From contig NZ_JACBFY010000014.1 in the NCBI RefSeq assembly GCF_021401245.1, positions 21,273-85,272 on the forward strand: 64,000 nucleotides of DNA, read 5' to 3'. Below are positions 52,389 through 61,857 of the stretch, one piece after another; the first letter of the stretch is position 1; every line of letters starts with the position of its first letter. The notes below the pieces were generated by a model. The model was not told the DNA's origin and searched no databases. It worked only from the letters and a program-made list of their open reading frames with translations. This DNA is from Pseudacidovorax sp. NFM-22 (GTDB lineage Bacteria > Pseudomonadota > Gammaproteobacteria > Burkholderiales > Burkholderiaceae_C). The position numbers and the translations under genes were made by a program.

Positions 52389-53558
52389 ATGAAGAGCATT
52401 TGGACCGTGCCGGCAAGATGGATGCTGGCGGCCGGCGTGGCGTTCAGTGGCGCCGCGCATGCAGTCGAGGATCTGCCGGGCGGCCCGATGGTGCGCCAGC
52501 TCAACCTTCCGGTGGGGGCGACACGCATCTCGGAGGAGCAGCACTTCCTGCACAACGTGCTGTTGCTGCTGTGCTTCGTGATCTTCGTCGGTGTCTTCTC
52601 GGTGATGTTCTATTCCATCTGGAAGCACCGGAAGTCCGTGGGCCACAAGGCGGCCAACTTCCATGAATCCGTGGTGGTGGAGGTGGTGTGGACCATCGTC
52701 CCCTTCATCATCGTGATCCTGATGGCCCTGCCTGCCACCAAGATCCTGGTGGCGCAGAAGGACACCACCAATGCCGACCTCACGATCAAGGTCACCGGCT
52801 ACCAGTGGAAGTGGGGCTACGACTACATCAAGGGGGAGGGCGAGGGCCTGTCCTTCATCTCCACGCTCGACAGCTCGCACCGTGCCCTGTCCGACGCTGG
52901 TGCCAAGGGCGATGTGCCCGACGACTACCTGCTCAAGGTCGACAACCCGCTGGTGGTGCCCGAGAAGCAGAAGATCCGCATCATCACCACGGCCAACGAC
53001 GTGATCCACGCCTTTGCGGTGCCGCAGTTCGGCATCAAGCAGGACGCGATTCCCGGCTTCGTGCGCGACACCTGGTTCCGCGCCGAGCGAACTGGCGATT
53101 TCTATGGTCAATGCCAGGAATTGTGTGGAAAGGAGCATGCGTACATGCCGATCCACGTCAAGGTTCTGTCCGCTGCCGACTACACCGCCTGGGTCGACAC
53201 CAAGAAGAAGGAAGCCGCCGCCAAGCAGGACGACCCCAACAAGGTCTGGACGCTGCCCGACATCCTGGCCCGCGGCGAACGCGTGTATGCGGCCAACTGC
53301 GCGGCCTGCCACCAGGCCAACGGCAAGGGCGCTGGCCCCATCAAGCCGCTCGACGGCGCAGCCGTGGTGCTCGACGCCGACCACACCAAGCAGATCCATG
53401 TGCTGCTGAACGGCCAGAACAACGGCGCCATGCCGTCGTGGAAGCAACTGTCCGACACCGACATCGCGGCAGTCATCTCCTATACCAAGAACAGCTGGTC
53501 CAACAAGACGGGCCAACTCGTGCAGCCGGCCGAGGTGCTGGCACAGCGCGGCAAGTGA
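52389..53558 (+). CDS. coxB: Cytochrome c oxidase subunit II with fused cytochrome c domain
   Basis: This is a 389-residue subunit II of an aa3/caa3-type oxidase. A signal peptide (about 1-25) is followed by two transmembrane helices (about 55-80 and 98-120). The CuA ligands are seen: His207, the pair Cys242/Cys246 in GQCQELCGKEH, His250 and Met253. A C-terminal cytochrome c domain has CAACH at 304-308 and an axial Met in AMPSW, as in caa3-type enzymes. An upstream in-frame GTG at 52380 is better placed (10 bases) for the AAGG at 52366-52369 and could be the real start. It heads the operon coxB-coxA-small peptide-ctaG-DUF2970-coxC. Confidence 0.95.
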   Translation: MKSIWTVPARWMLAAGVAFSGAAHAVEDLPGGPMVRQLNLPVGATRISEEQHFLHNVLLLLCFVIFVGVFSVMFYSIWKHRKSVGHKAANFHESVVVEVVWTIVPFIIVILMALPATKILVAQKDTTNADLTIKVTGYQWKWGYDYIKGEGEGLSFISTLDSSHRALSDAGAKGDVPDDYLLKVDNPLVVPEKQKIRIITTANDVIHAFAVPQFGIKQDAIPGFVRDTWFRAERTGDFYGQCQELCGKEHAYMPIHVKVLSAADYTAWVDTKKKEAAAKQDDPNKVWTLPDILARGERVYAANCAACHQANGKGAGPIKPLDGAAVVLDADHTKQIHVLLNGQNNGAMPSWKQLSDTDIAAVISYTKNSWSNKTGQLVQPAEVLAQRGK

Positions 53559-53606
53559 TGCCGGCGCCATTGCAGTCCCTCCGAGAGTCAGCCAAGGAAT
53601 AACGAC

Positions 53607-55241
53607 ATGAGCGCAGTCCTCGACCCGCACGGCCACGCCGCCCACGGTGGCGATGTGCACGACGAACACCACGACCATCCGCACGGCTGGCGCCGCTGGA
53701 TGTTCGCGACCAACCACAAGGACATCGGCACGCTGTACCTGCTGTTCTCCTTCACCATGCTGATGATCGGCGGCATCCTTGCGCTGCTGATCCGCGCCGA
53801 GCTGTTCCAGCCCGGCCTGCAACTGGTGAACCCTGAGCTGTTCAACCAGTTCACCACCATGCACGGCATCATCATGGTGTTTGGCGCCATCATGCCGGCC
53901 TTCGTGGGCTTCGCGAACTGGATGATCCCGCTGCAGATCGGTGCCAGCGACATGGCCTTCGCGCGGATGAACAACTTCAGCTTCTGGCTGATGATTCCCG
54001 CGGCCCTCATGCTCGTGGGCTCCTTCTTCCTGCCGGGCGGCGCACCGGCAGCGGGCTGGACGCTCTATGCACCGCTCACGCTGCAGATGGGCCCCTCCAT
54101 GGATGCCGGCATCTTCGCGATGCACATCCTGGGTGCCTCGTCCATCATGGGCTCGATCAACATCATCGTGACCATCCTCAACATGCGCGCCCCGGGCATG
54201 ACGCTGATGAAGATGCCGATGTTCTGCTGGACCTGGCTGATCACCGCCTACCTGCTGATCGCCGTGATGCCCGTGCTGGCCGGCGCCATCACCATGACGC
54301 TGACCGACCGGCACTTCGGCACGCACTTCTTCAACCCCGCCGGTGGCGGCGACCCGGTGATGTACCAGCACATCTTCTGGTTCTTCGGCCACCCCGAGGT
54401 CTACATCATGATCCTGCCGGCCTTCGGCATCATCAGCCAGATCGTGCCGGCCTTCGCGCGCAAGAAGTTGTTCGGTTATGCCTCGATGGTGTACGCCACC
54501 AGCTCGATCGCCATCCTGTCCTTCATCGTGTGGGCGCATCACATGTTCACCACGGGCATGCCGGTGACGGGCCAGCTGTTCTTCATGTACGCGACCATGC
54601 TGATCGCGGTGCCGACGGCCGTGAAGATCTTCAACTGGATCGCGACCATGTGGCAGGGCTCGATGACCTTCGAGACGCCGATGCTGTTCGCCGTGGGCTT
54701 CATCTTCGTGTTCACCATGGGCGGCTTCACCGGGCTGATCCTGGCGGTGGCGCCCATCGACATCCAGCTGCAGGACACCTATTACGTGGTGGCCCACTTC
54801 CACTACGTGCTGGTGGCCGGCTCGCTCTACGCCATGTTCGCCGGCGTGTACTACTGGCTGCCCAAGTGGACGGGCGTGATGTACGACGAGGCCCGGGGCA
54901 AGCTGCACTTCTGGTGGTCGCTGATCTCGTTCAACGTCACCTTCTTCCCGATGCACTTCCTGGGTCTGGCAGGCATGCCGCGTCGCTACGCCGACTATCC
55001 GATGCAGTTCGCCGACTTCAACGCCATCGCGTCGGTCGGTGCCTTTGCGTTCGGCCTGGCGCAGGTGTATTTCTTCCTCTTCGTCGTGCTGCCCGCCATG
55101 CGTGGCAAGGGCGAGCCTGCGCCCCAGAAGCCCTGGGAAGGCGCCGAAGGCCTGGAGTGGGAAGTGCCGTCGCCAGCGCCATTCCACACCTTCGAGAACC
55201 CGCCCCGCCTGGACGCCACCGCGACCAAGGTGATCGGCTGA
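53607..55241 (+). CDS. coxA: Cytochrome c oxidase subunit I
   Basis: This is the catalytic subunit, 544 residues with 12 transmembrane helices. It has the heme and CuB ligand motifs: [22 protein letters not shown] (His-Tyr crosslink region), HHMFTTG and [14 protein letters not shown]. It reduces O2 and pumps protons. The N-terminus is His-rich ([17 protein letters not shown], about 10-26). AAGGA at 53594-53598 precedes the ATG. The next gene is a 36-residue peptide. Confidence 0.98.
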   Translation: MSAVLDPHGHAAHGGDVHDEHHDHPHGWRRWMFATNHKDIGTLYLLFSFTMLMIGGILALLIRAELFQPGLQLVNPELFNQFTTMHGIIMVFGAIMPAFVGFANWMIPLQIGASDMAFARMNNFSFWLMIPAALMLVGSFFLPGGAPAAGWTLYAPLTLQMGPSMDAGIFAMHILGASSIMGSINIIVTILNMRAPGMTLMKMPMFCWTWLITAYLLIAVMPVLAGAITMTLTDRHFGTHFFNPAGGGDPVMYQHIFWFFGHPEVYIMILPAFGIISQIVPAFARKKLFGYASMVYATSSIAILSFIVWAHHMFTTGMPVTGQLFFMYATMLIAVPTAVKIFNWIATMWQGSMTFETPMLFAVGFIFVFTMGGFTGLILAVAPIDIQLQDTYYVVAHFHYVLVAGSLYAMFAGVYYWLPKWTGVMYDEARGKLHFWWSLISFNVTFFPMHFLGLAGMPRRYADYPMQFADFNAIASVGAFAFGLAQVYFFLFVVLPAMRGKGEPAPQKPWEGAEGLEWEVPSPAPFHTFENPPRLDATATKVIG

Positions 55242-55266
55242 GCCTGAACACGTGCCCGCACCTGTC

Positions 55267-55377
55267 ATGACGCCCGACCAGAAGAAGAACAACCGCCGCA
55301 TGGGCCTGACGCTGGCCTCCATCGCGGTTCTGTTCTTCATCGGCTTCATCATCCGCATGGTCTGGCTGGGCCACTGA
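55267..55377 (+). CDS. Small single-span cytochrome oxidase assembly peptide
   Basis: This is a 36-residue peptide: a polar, basic N-terminus (MTPDQKKNNRRMG) and one transmembrane helix (about residues 14-33). It lies between coxA and ctaG, where beta-proteobacterial genomes carry a similar short oxidase assembly protein (family knowledge). Its stop is 9 bases before the ctaG start, and the ctaG GAGGA ribosome binding site overlaps its stop codon. The predicted role is to support oxidase assembly; this is inferred from location only. Confidence 0.8.
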   Translation: MTPDQKKNNRRMGLTLASIAVLFFIGFIIRMVWLGH

Positions 55378-55386
55378 GGATCCCCC

Positions 55387-56010
55387 ATGGCCCTGCACTT
55401 TGCCCGGCGCCTGCGCCGCGAGAACCTCCAGATGGTGGGCAAGCTCGCGATCGTGGTAGCAGGCATGTTCGCCTTCGGCTATGCGCTGGTGCCGCTGTAC
55501 CGTGCCATCTGCGAGGTCACGGGCATCAACGTGCTGGCGCGCTCTGAACTGGAGGTACCAGGGGGTGCCAAGGGTGGCGCAGCGGCAAGGTTGCCCGGCA
55601 ACACGCAGGTGGACATGTCGCGCACCATCACGGTCGAGTTCGACGCCAATGCGCACGGGCTGTGGGACTTCGCGCCCGCCCAGCGCTCGATGCAGGTTCA
55701 TCCTGGCGAACTGCATACGGTGATGTACGAGTTCCAGAACGTCCAGAACCGCCGCATGGCTGCCCAGGCCGTGCCCAGCTACGCGCCGCAGCAGGCCGCG
55801 CCGTACTTCAACAAGCTGGAATGCTTCTGCTTCAACCAGTACACGCTGGACGCCGGTGAGAAGAAGCAATGGCCCGTGGCCTTCGTGATCGATCCGCGCA
55901 TCTCCAAGGACGTGAAGACGATCACCCTGTCGTACACCTTCTTCGAGGTCGGCGGCCGTACGCCGCCCGCGCCCACCGCGGCGGCCGGCAACGGGGAGCC
56001 GCGCTCGTGA
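55387..56010 (+). CDS. ctaG: Cytochrome c oxidase assembly protein CtaG (Cox11-like copper chaperone)
   Basis: This 207-residue protein has one N-terminal transmembrane helix (about 17-37) and a periplasmic beta domain. The copper-binding motif ECFCFNQYTL (Cys-X-Cys) is present near 144-153. It delivers copper to the CuB site of CoxA. The tail is Pro/Ala-rich. The stop overlaps the start of the DUF2970 gene (GTGA). Confidence 0.96.
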   Translation: MALHFARRLRRENLQMVGKLAIVVAGMFAFGYALVPLYRAICEVTGINVLARSELEVPGGAKGGAAARLPGNTQVDMSRTITVEFDANAHGLWDFAPAQRSMQVHPGELHTVMYEFQNVQNRRMAAQAVPSYAPQQAAPYFNKLECFCFNQYTLDAGEKKQWPVAFVIDPRISKDVKTITLSYTFFEVGGRTPPAPTAAAGNGEPRS

Positions 56011-56225
56011 CCGCACCGGAAGAAGGCCGCCCGGTGCCCAAGCCGTCGCTGTGGCGCACCATCAAGGCGGTGGCCTGGGGCTTCTTCGGCGTGCGCAAGC
56101 ACAGCGAATACCAGGAAGACATTTCGCGCCTGTCACCGCTGCACATCGTGGCCGTGGGCTTCGTCGCGGTGCTGGTGCTCATCGCCGTGCTGCTTGCGCT
56201 GGTGAAGTACGCCGTTTCGACCTGA
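56007..56225 (+). CDS. DUF2970 small membrane protein
   Basis: This is a 72-residue protein starting at the GTG that overlaps the ctaG stop. The cytoplasmic N-terminus has AVAWGFFGVRKHSEYQEDI, the DUF2970 signature, followed by one transmembrane helix (about 46-68). It is conserved between ctaG and coxC in Burkholderiales (family knowledge). Its role is unknown, probably oxidase-linked. Confidence 0.88.
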   Translation: MTAPEEGRPVPKPSLWRTIKAVAWGFFGVRKHSEYQEDISRLSPLHIVAVGFVAVLVLIAVLLALVKYAVST

Positions 56226-56280
56226 GCCGACATCCGTTCCCCTGCAACCCACAAGACAGAGATCAAGCCTGAGGAGCAAC

Positions 56281-57162
56281 ATGAGTTCGACCACCCACGG
56301 CACCGCGCCTTACTACTTCGTGCCGGGCCCATCGCGTCATCCGCTGATGGCCGCCATCGGCCTGTTCTTCGTCATCCTTGGGGCCGGGCAGTGGATCAAT
56401 GACCATGCCTGGGGCGCCTATTCGCTCGCATTCGGCCTGATCTGGTGGTGGGTGGTGCTGTTCCAGTGGTTCCGCGAAGCGGTGGGCGAGAGCGAGGCCG
56501 GCAAGTACAGCGCCAAGATCGACCTCTCCTACCGCTGGAGCATGAGCTGGTTCATCTTCTCGGAGGTGATGTTCTTCGGCGCTTTCTTCACCGCCCTGTG
56601 GTGGACGCGCACCCACTCGCTGCCGGCCCTGGGCAGCCTGGACAACGCGCTTCTGTGGCCCGACTTCCGGGCCGTGTGGCCCAGCGTGCAGGCCGGCGCC
56701 ACCGGCTCGCCCGCCGGCATCGTCGAGCCCTTCCAGACCGTGGGACCCTTCTGGCTGCCCACCATCAACACGGCGCTGCTGCTGTCGTCGGGCGTGACAC
56801 TCACCATCGCCCACCATGCGCTGCGGGCCGGCCACCGTGCCCAGACCATCCGCTTCATGTGGATCACGGTGCTGCTGGGCGTGATCTTCCTGGGCGTTCA
56901 GGGCTACGAGTACTACCACCTCTACACCGAACTCAACCTCAAGCTGAGTTCGGGCGCCTACGGCTCCACCTTCTTCATGCTCACCGGCTTCCACGGCCTG
57001 CATGTGTTCGTCGGCATGCTGATGCTGCTGTTCATCACGCTGCGCCTGATGAAGGGGCACTTCACGCCGGAGCGCCACTTCGGCTTCGAGGGCGCTGCGT
57101 GGTACTGGCACTTCGTGGACGTGGTCTGGCTCGGCCTGTACGTGCTCGTCTATTGGCTTTGA
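56281..57162 (+). CDS. coxC: Cytochrome c oxidase subunit III
   Basis: This is a 293-residue protein with seven predicted transmembrane helices. The family pattern includes FIFSEVMFFGAFFTALWW (about 91-108) and the C-terminal AAWYWHFVDVVWLGLY. Subunit III stabilises CoxA and proton uptake. GAGGAG just upstream fixes the ATG. The operon ends here, and two hairpins follow. Confidence 0.97.
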   Translation: MSSTTHGTAPYYFVPGPSRHPLMAAIGLFFVILGAGQWINDHAWGAYSLAFGLIWWWVVLFQWFREAVGESEAGKYSAKIDLSYRWSMSWFIFSEVMFFGAFFTALWWTRTHSLPALGSLDNALLWPDFRAVWPSVQAGATGSPAGIVEPFQTVGPFWLPTINTALLLSSGVTLTIAHHALRAGHRAQTIRFMWITVLLGVIFLGVQGYEYYHLYTELNLKLSSGAYGSTFFMLTGFHGLHVFVGMLMLLFITLRLMKGHFTPERHFGFEGAAWYWHFVDVVWLGLYVLVYWL

Positions 57163-57180
57163 CCGACAAGGCTGCCGAAG

Positions 57181-57236
57181 GGGCCTCGCTATGATCGAGG
57201 CCCAGAAAGCACAAAAGCGCCGCAAGGCGCTTTTTT
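57181..57236 (+). terminator. Tandem hairpins ending the coxBAC operon
   Basis: The first hairpin pairs GGGCCTCG (57181-57188) with CGAGGCCC (57196-57203). The second is a canonical rho-independent terminator: stem AAAAGCGCC, loop GCAA, GGCGCTTTT (57213-57234), running into a T-run to 57236. The symmetric A and T flanks could also terminate the opposing DUF2909 transcript. Confidence 0.85.
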
Positions 57237-57255
57237 GTTGTCGTCCGCTGAGGAC

Positions 57256-57477
57256 TCAGCGTCCGGCCGGCAAGCCCGTCGGCTGGATGTAGCCGAGCTT
57301 CCAGGCGAGCAGCAGGCACAGGAACAAAACCACCGACAACCCGATCCGAACGGTCAGCGCGCGAGCCATGCCACCCGGCCTGGACTTGCCGTCGCGTCCG
57401 CCGGTGAGCATGTGGTACAGCGCCCATGCCAGGCTGCCCAGGATGCCCACGAAGCCCAGGGCCACGAGATATTTCAT
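57256..57477 (-). CDS. DUF2909 twin transmembrane protein
   Basis: This is a 73-residue protein with two helices (about 4-24 and 44-63) joined by a Gly/Arg-rich loop. It matches the DUF2909 small twin-transmembrane family found beside SURF1 genes in beta-proteobacteria (family knowledge). It is divergent from surf1 with a 38-base gap. Function unknown. Confidence 0.85.
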   Translation of the reverse strand: MKYLVALGFVGILGSLAWALYHMLTGGRDGKSRPGGMARALTVRIGLSVVLFLCLLLAWKLGYIQPTGLPAGR

Positions 57478-57515
57478 GAGTTCGATTATGTGCGGCCCCG
57501 GCCGCGTTCATTGCC

Positions 57516-58334
57516 ATGCGTGACCGGATGCGGGTTTCCTCTTCCTCGTCGCGCGCGCACCCTGCCGTGCGTTTCTGGATCATCACGCTGGCGGCACTCC
57601 TGGTTGCCGCAACAGCGGTCGCCCTGGGCCGCTGGCAGCTCTCCCGTGCTGCGCAGAAGGAGGCACTTCAGGCCAGCATCGAGACGCAGCAGGCGTATCC
57701 CGCCTTGGCGATGGAGGACTTCCTCGCGGTGGAGCAGCCCACCACCGAGCTCCATCGCAAGGTGCGCTTGCGAGGGCTCTGGCTGCCGACGCAGACGGTC
57801 TTCCTCGACAACCGCCAGATGCACGGGCAGCCCGGCTTCTACGTGCTCACGCCCCTCGCGCTGGAGGGCACCACGCAGACGTTGATGGTCCAGCGCGGCT
57901 GGGTCCCGCGCAACTTCTCGGACCGCACGCAACTGCCGCCGATCGACACACCCGCCGGCCTGGTGGACATCGAGGCCCGCATCGAACTGCCTCCCGCCAA
58001 GCTGCTGCAATTGGGCGCCGATCCGCCCGCCCAGCCCGCGTCGGCCGCCCAGCCCGGAACCGAAAAGCCTGCGGACGTGGCACACGCCCGCATCCGGCAG
58101 AATCTGGACCTGGAGACTTTCCGCAACGAGACCGGGCTGCCACTGCGCACCGACTTTTCGCTGCAGCAGGTCGGCCCCGCCTCCGAAGGCCTGCTGCGCG
58201 AGTGGCCGGCGCCGGCGCTGGGCATCGAAAAGCACTACGGCTACGCCTTCCAGTGGTTCGGGCTCGCCGCCCTGGTGGTCATCCTCTATGTCTGGTTCCA
58301 ACTCATCGCGCCCCGCCGTCGCCGCTCTCGCTGA
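57516..58334 (+). CDS. SURF1 family cytochrome oxidase assembly protein
   Basis: This is a 272-residue protein with a transmembrane helix at each end (about 20-39 and 245-263) and a periplasmic domain between. Conserved parts are the ALGRWQLSRAAQKEAL segment, FLDNRQMHGQPGFYVLTPL (about 96-114) and QRGWVPRNFSDR. It aids heme a insertion into CoxA. A Met five codons later is an alternative start. The last 47 bases overlap the start of the next gene. Confidence 0.94.
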   Translation: MRDRMRVSSSSSRAHPAVRFWIITLAALLVAATAVALGRWQLSRAAQKEALQASIETQQAYPALAMEDFLAVEQPTTELHRKVRLRGLWLPTQTVFLDNRQMHGQPGFYVLTPLALEGTTQTLMVQRGWVPRNFSDRTQLPPIDTPAGLVDIEARIELPPAKLLQLGADPPAQPASAAQPGTEKPADVAHARIRQNLDLETFRNETGLPLRTDFSLQQVGPASEGLLREWPAPALGIEKHYGYAFQWFGLAALVVILYVWFQLIAPRRRRSR

Positions 58335-59007
58335 CGAGCCCCTGGGCCTGACCGTTCATTCCATGCCCTCGCCGGGCGAGGCGTTGGGCATGGGCGCCGA
58401 CGCCGGCCGGCAGCGCAAGCGGGGCCGTTGGCAGATGACGCTGGTGCTGCTGTGCTGTGCGGCACCAGTGATCGCCTCCTACTTCACCTATTACGTGATC
58501 CGGCCGCAGAGCCGCAGCGTGTTCGGCGAGCTGATCGATCCGCAGCGGCCGCTTCCGCCGATCGACGTCCGCACGGCCGATGGCACCTCGCAGCCGCTCG
58601 CCCAGCTCAAGGGCCAGTGGCTGCTGGTGGCGGTGGCTGGCGGCGCGTGCAACGAGCTGTGCGAGCAGCAGCTTTACCTGCAGCGCCAGTTACGCGAGAC
58701 ACTCGGCCGCGAGAAGGACCGCGTGGATCGGGTCTGGCTGGTGTCCGACGATGCGCCCATTCCCCAGCGGCTGAAGGCGGCGCTCGACGGTGCGACGGTG
58801 CTGCGCGTGCCTGCAGATTCGCTGGCCGGGTGGCTCGCGCCGGCCTCGGGCGCATCGCTGGGCGAGCACCTGTACGTGGTGGACCCGATGGGCAACTGGA
58901 TGATGCGCTTTCCCGCCCGCATGGACCTCAAGGGCGCGGCCAAGGCCAAGCGCGACCTCGACCGCCTGCTGCGTGCGTCGAGTTCGTGGGACCAGCCGGG
59001 GCGGTGA
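58288..59007 (+). CDS. Membrane-anchored SCO-like thioredoxin-fold protein
   Basis: This is a 239-residue protein with one transmembrane helix (about 50-70) and a periplasmic thioredoxin-like domain holding a CNELC pair (Cys121, Cys125), the Cys-X3-Cys spacing of SCO copper chaperones. The SCO histidine is not at the usual distance from the DPxGN motif (here GEHLYVVDPMGNW), so it is an outlying or altered SCO relative. It is placed between surf1 and ctaA and overlaps both (47 bases and GTGA). An alternative ATG is at 58363. Oxidase biogenesis is inferred from context. Confidence 0.8.
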   Translation: MSGSNSSRPAVAALADEPLGLTVHSMPSPGEALGMGADAGRQRKRGRWQMTLVLLCCAAPVIASYFTYYVIRPQSRSVFGELIDPQRPLPPIDVRTADGTSQPLAQLKGQWLLVAVAGGACNELCEQQLYLQRQLRETLGREKDRVDRVWLVSDDAPIPQRLKAALDGATVLRVPADSLAGWLAPASGASLGEHLYVVDPMGNWMMRFPARMDLKGAAKAKRDLDRLLRASSSWDQPGR

Positions 59008-60206
59008 TCGACGTGCAGACGCAGGCCCTCTATGACTTCGAACCCGTCGCGCTGCTTCTGCTGGGCGGTGCGCTGCTGGCGCTCGGCCCGGTGCTGTGGG
59101 TGTGGCGACGCAACGCCGGCGCGGGTGCGGCGCGCCGCCTGCATGCGCTCACGGTGCTGACGCTCTTCCTCACCTTCGACCTCACGCTGTTCGGCGCCTT
59201 CACGCGCCTCACCGATTCCGGGTTGGGCTGCCCCGACTGGCCGGGTTGCTACGGCAATGCCAGCCCGCTGGGCGCGCGTCATGAGATCGCCATGGCGCAG
59301 TCGGCGCAGCCGACGGGCCCCGTCACGCATGCCAAGGCCTGGATCGAGATGGTCCACCGCTACCTGGCCACGGGCGTCGGTGCGCTGATCGTCACGCTGG
59401 CACTGGCGACCTGGTGGGCGCGGCGGCAGCAGCGGCTTCACCCGGGCGGTGAGCCGCAGGTTCTCAGTCCCCTGTGGCCGGCGGCCACGCTGGTGTGGGT
59501 GTGCCTGCAGGGCGCGTTCGGTGCCTTCACCGTCACGTGGAAGCTGTTCCCGGCCATCGTCACGCTTCACCTGATGGGCGCCATCGTGCTGCTGATGCTG
59601 TTGTGCATCCAGGCCGTGCGCTACCAGCAGGCGGCTGCGGCCCGGCGGCCTGCCGTCGTCTCATCGTCGATGCGCGGATGGCTGTGGCTGGGCATGGGCC
59701 TGCTGGTCGTGCAGATCGCACTCGGCGGCTGGGTCAGCACCAACTATGCGGTGCTCGCCTGCACCGAATTCCCGAAGTGCCAGGGCAGCTGGTGGCCCGC
59801 CATGAATTTCGCCCAGGGCTTTCAGCCCTGGCGCCACCTCGGCATGGATACCGCCGGGGCGCCCATCGAATTCGCCTCGCTCACGGCCATCCACTACACA
59901 CACCGACTGATGGCCTACGCGGTCTTTGCCGTTCTCATCGTGCTCTTCCTCAAGCTTCGTCATGTTCCCGCATTGCGCACCCAGGCCCGCTGGCTCGGGG
60001 GCCTTGCTCTGCTGCAACTGGCCACCGGTCTCGGCAACGTGCTGCTGGGCTGGCCGCTGGCTGCGGCCGTGCTCCACACCGGCGGCGCCGCCGCGCTGGC
60101 CACGGTGATGACCTGGGCGCTGTGCGAGAGCCGTGTGCAACTGGGCGGCCTGCCGCAGGCACCGACGCGGCGTCCGGCCTTCGGTCCGCAGGAGGCGCGA
60201 CCGTGA
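59004..60206 (+). CDS. ctaA: Heme A synthase (COX15/CtaA)
   Basis: This is a 400-residue integral membrane enzyme that oxidises heme O to heme A. It starts at GTG overlapping the previous stop (GTGA). About eight helices are predicted, with histidines in [35 protein letters not shown] and [15 protein letters not shown] matching the heme-ligand pattern, and the [12 protein letters not shown] loop with two Cys as in many bacterial CtaA proteins. It overlaps the ctaB start (GTGA). Confidence 0.95.
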   Translation: MIDVQTQALYDFEPVALLLLGGALLALGPVLWVWRRNAGAGAARRLHALTVLTLFLTFDLTLFGAFTRLTDSGLGCPDWPGCYGNASPLGARHEIAMAQSAQPTGPVTHAKAWIEMVHRYLATGVGALIVTLALATWWARRQQRLHPGGEPQVLSPLWPAATLVWVCLQGAFGAFTVTWKLFPAIVTLHLMGAIVLLMLLCIQAVRYQQAAAARRPAVVSSSMRGWLWLGMGLLVVQIALGGWVSTNYAVLACTEFPKCQGSWWPAMNFAQGFQPWRHLGMDTAGAPIEFASLTAIHYTHRLMAYAVFAVLIVLFLKLRHVPALRTQARWLGGLALLQLATGLGNVLLGWPLAAAVLHTGGAAALATVMTWALCESRVQLGGLPQAPTRRPAFGPQEARP

Positions 60207-61108
60207 GCGCGCCGGCCCATCCCGCCCAGCTGCCGGCCACCAGCGTGTGGCGGCAGTTCTACGCGCTCACCAAGCCGCGCGTGGTGCAGCTGATCGTGTT
60301 CTGCGCCCTGATCGGCATGGTGCTGGCCGTGCCCGAGGTGCCGACGTTGGCCGAGCTGCTGCGCATGGCCGAGGCCTGCCTTGGCATCTGGCTGGTCGCC
60401 GGTGCGGCCGCGGCCTTCAACTGCCTGGTCGAGAAGGGCATCGACGCCCGCATGAAGCGCACGGCCTGGCGGCCGACGGCCCGGGGTGAACTCTCCGACC
60501 GGCAGGCGCTTCTGTTCTCTGCAGCGCTCTGTGCGCTCGGCTCGGCCATCCTCTGGTTCGCGGTCAACCCGCTGACGATGTGGCTCACCTTCGCCACCTT
60601 CGTGGGCTATGCCGTGGTCTACACCGTGGTGCTCAAGCCGCTCACGCCGCAGAACATCGTGATCGGCGGTGCTTCCGGCGCGATGCCGCCGGTGCTGGGC
60701 TGGGCCGCCATGACGGGCAGCGTCGACCCGGAGGCGCTGATCCTGTTCCTCATCATCTTCCTGTGGACGCCGCCGCACTTCTGGGCGCTCGCGCTCTACC
60801 GGGTGGAGGACTACCGCCGCGCCGGCCTGCCGATGCTGCCGGTGACGCACGGCAACGAATACACGCGGCTGCAGATCCTGCTCTACACGCTGATCCTGTT
60901 CGCGGCCTGCCTGATGCCCTTCATCTACCGCATGAGCGGCTGGCTCTACCTGCTGGCCGCCATTGCGGTGAGCGTTGGCTTCTGCGGCTATGCCTACGCC
61001 CTGTGGCGTCGCTATTCCGACCAGCTGGCGCGCAAGACCTTCCGCTTCTCGCTCATCCATCTGAGCGTGCTGTTCGCAGCATTGCTGGTGGACCACTACG
61101 TCCTATGA
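60203..61108 (+). CDS. ctaB: Protoheme IX farnesyltransferase (heme O synthase)
   Basis: This is a 301-residue UbiA-family membrane enzyme. It transfers farnesyl to heme B, giving the CtaA substrate. The first active-site motif is [15 protein letters not shown] (N-x3-E-x3-D, with Glu for the usual Asp, a variant I recall in related genera). The second is [22 protein letters not shown] start overlapping the ctaA stop; AGGAGG lies at 60189-60194. Confidence 0.95.
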   Translation: MSAPAHPAQLPATSVWRQFYALTKPRVVQLIVFCALIGMVLAVPEVPTLAELLRMAEACLGIWLVAGAAAAFNCLVEKGIDARMKRTAWRPTARGELSDRQALLFSAALCALGSAILWFAVNPLTMWLTFATFVGYAVVYTVVLKPLTPQNIVIGGASGAMPPVLGWAAMTGSVDPEALILFLIIFLWTPPHFWALALYRVEDYRRAGLPMLPVTHGNEYTRLQILLYTLILFAACLMPFIYRMSGWLYLLAAIAVSVGFCGYAYALWRRYSDQLARKTFRFSLIHLSVLFAALLVDHYVL

Positions 61109-61749
61109 CCGACCGATTGCCTCTGCCTTCCTCGACGCTCGCGCATACGTTGCCGGGCCGGCGCCGCGCGCTGCAACTGCTGGGCGCCGGCTGCGCTGCC
61201 GTGGCGCTGGGTGCCTGCACTGATCCCAAGCCCAGCTTCCAGGCCGTGGACATCACCGGTGCCGACTATGCCAAGGACTTCCGCCTGACCGACATGAACG
61301 GCCGCGAGCGCACCATGGCGGACTTCAAGGGCAAGGCGGTGGTGCTCTTCTTCGGCTACGCGCAGTGTCCCGACGTGTGCCCCACCACCATGAGCGAGAT
61401 GCTCCAGGTGCGCGAGAAGCTGGGCGCCGATGGCCAGCGCGTGCAGGTGCTCTTCGTCACCGTCGATCCGGAGCGCGACACGGCCGAGGTGATGAAGGCC
61501 TACATGACCGCCTTCGACCCCAGCTTTCTGGCGCTGATCCCCACGACGGAGCAACTGCCTGCGCTGGCCAAGGACTTCAAGGTCTACTACAAGAAGGTGG
61601 AAGGCAAGACGCCCACCAGCTATTCGATGGACCATTCGGCCGCGAGCTTCGTTTACGACCCGCAAGGCCGGCTGCGTCTGTACGCCCGCTACGGCCTGGG
61701 CACCGATGCGATGGCCTCGGACCTCAAGACGCTGCTGGCGTCGAGCTGA
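61105..61749 (+). CDS. SCO1/SenC family copper chaperone lipoprotein
   Basis: This is a 214-residue protein, lipobox-like LGAC near 35-38, suggesting membrane anchoring. The copper motif CPDVCP (Cys-X3-Cys) and the matching His in [15 protein letters not shown] are intact. It delivers copper to CuA of CoxB. The ATG overlaps the ctaB stop (ATGA). It is the last gene of the surf1 to sco unit. Confidence 0.94.
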   Translation: MTDRLPLPSSTLAHTLPGRRRALQLLGAGCAAVALGACTDPKPSFQAVDITGADYAKDFRLTDMNGRERTMADFKGKAVVLFFGYAQCPDVCPTTMSEMLQVREKLGADGQRVQVLFVTVDPERDTAEVMKAYMTAFDPSFLALIPTTEQLPALAKDFKVYYKKVEGKTPTSYSMDHSAASFVYDPQGRLRLYARYGLGTDAMASDLKTLLASS

Positions 61750-61805
61750 GCCAGACCGTGGATGGGTGCGCCATCCGCGCGCAAGGTGGGCCGGATGGCG
61801 AACGC

Positions 61806-61841
61806 CCAATGAAAAACCCGGCCTCGGCCGGGTTTCATTGG
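61806..61841. terminator. Bidirectional terminator between sco1 and rpoH
   Basis: The stem core CCCGGCC/GGCCGGG is flanked by A and T runs and an outer CCAATG/CATTGG pairing, nearly perfect with two unpaired A residues. It is shared by convergent sco1-like and rpoH transcripts. Confidence 0.82.
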
Positions 61842-61857
61842 TAGCGCACTGCGAAGC

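Noticed and set aside
51693..55466. Open frame of about 1257 codons antisense to DUF2244, coxB and coxA
   Set aside because: The plus-strand genes have clear families and active sites. The antisense product is His/Gln/Asp-rich nonsense caused by codon bias.
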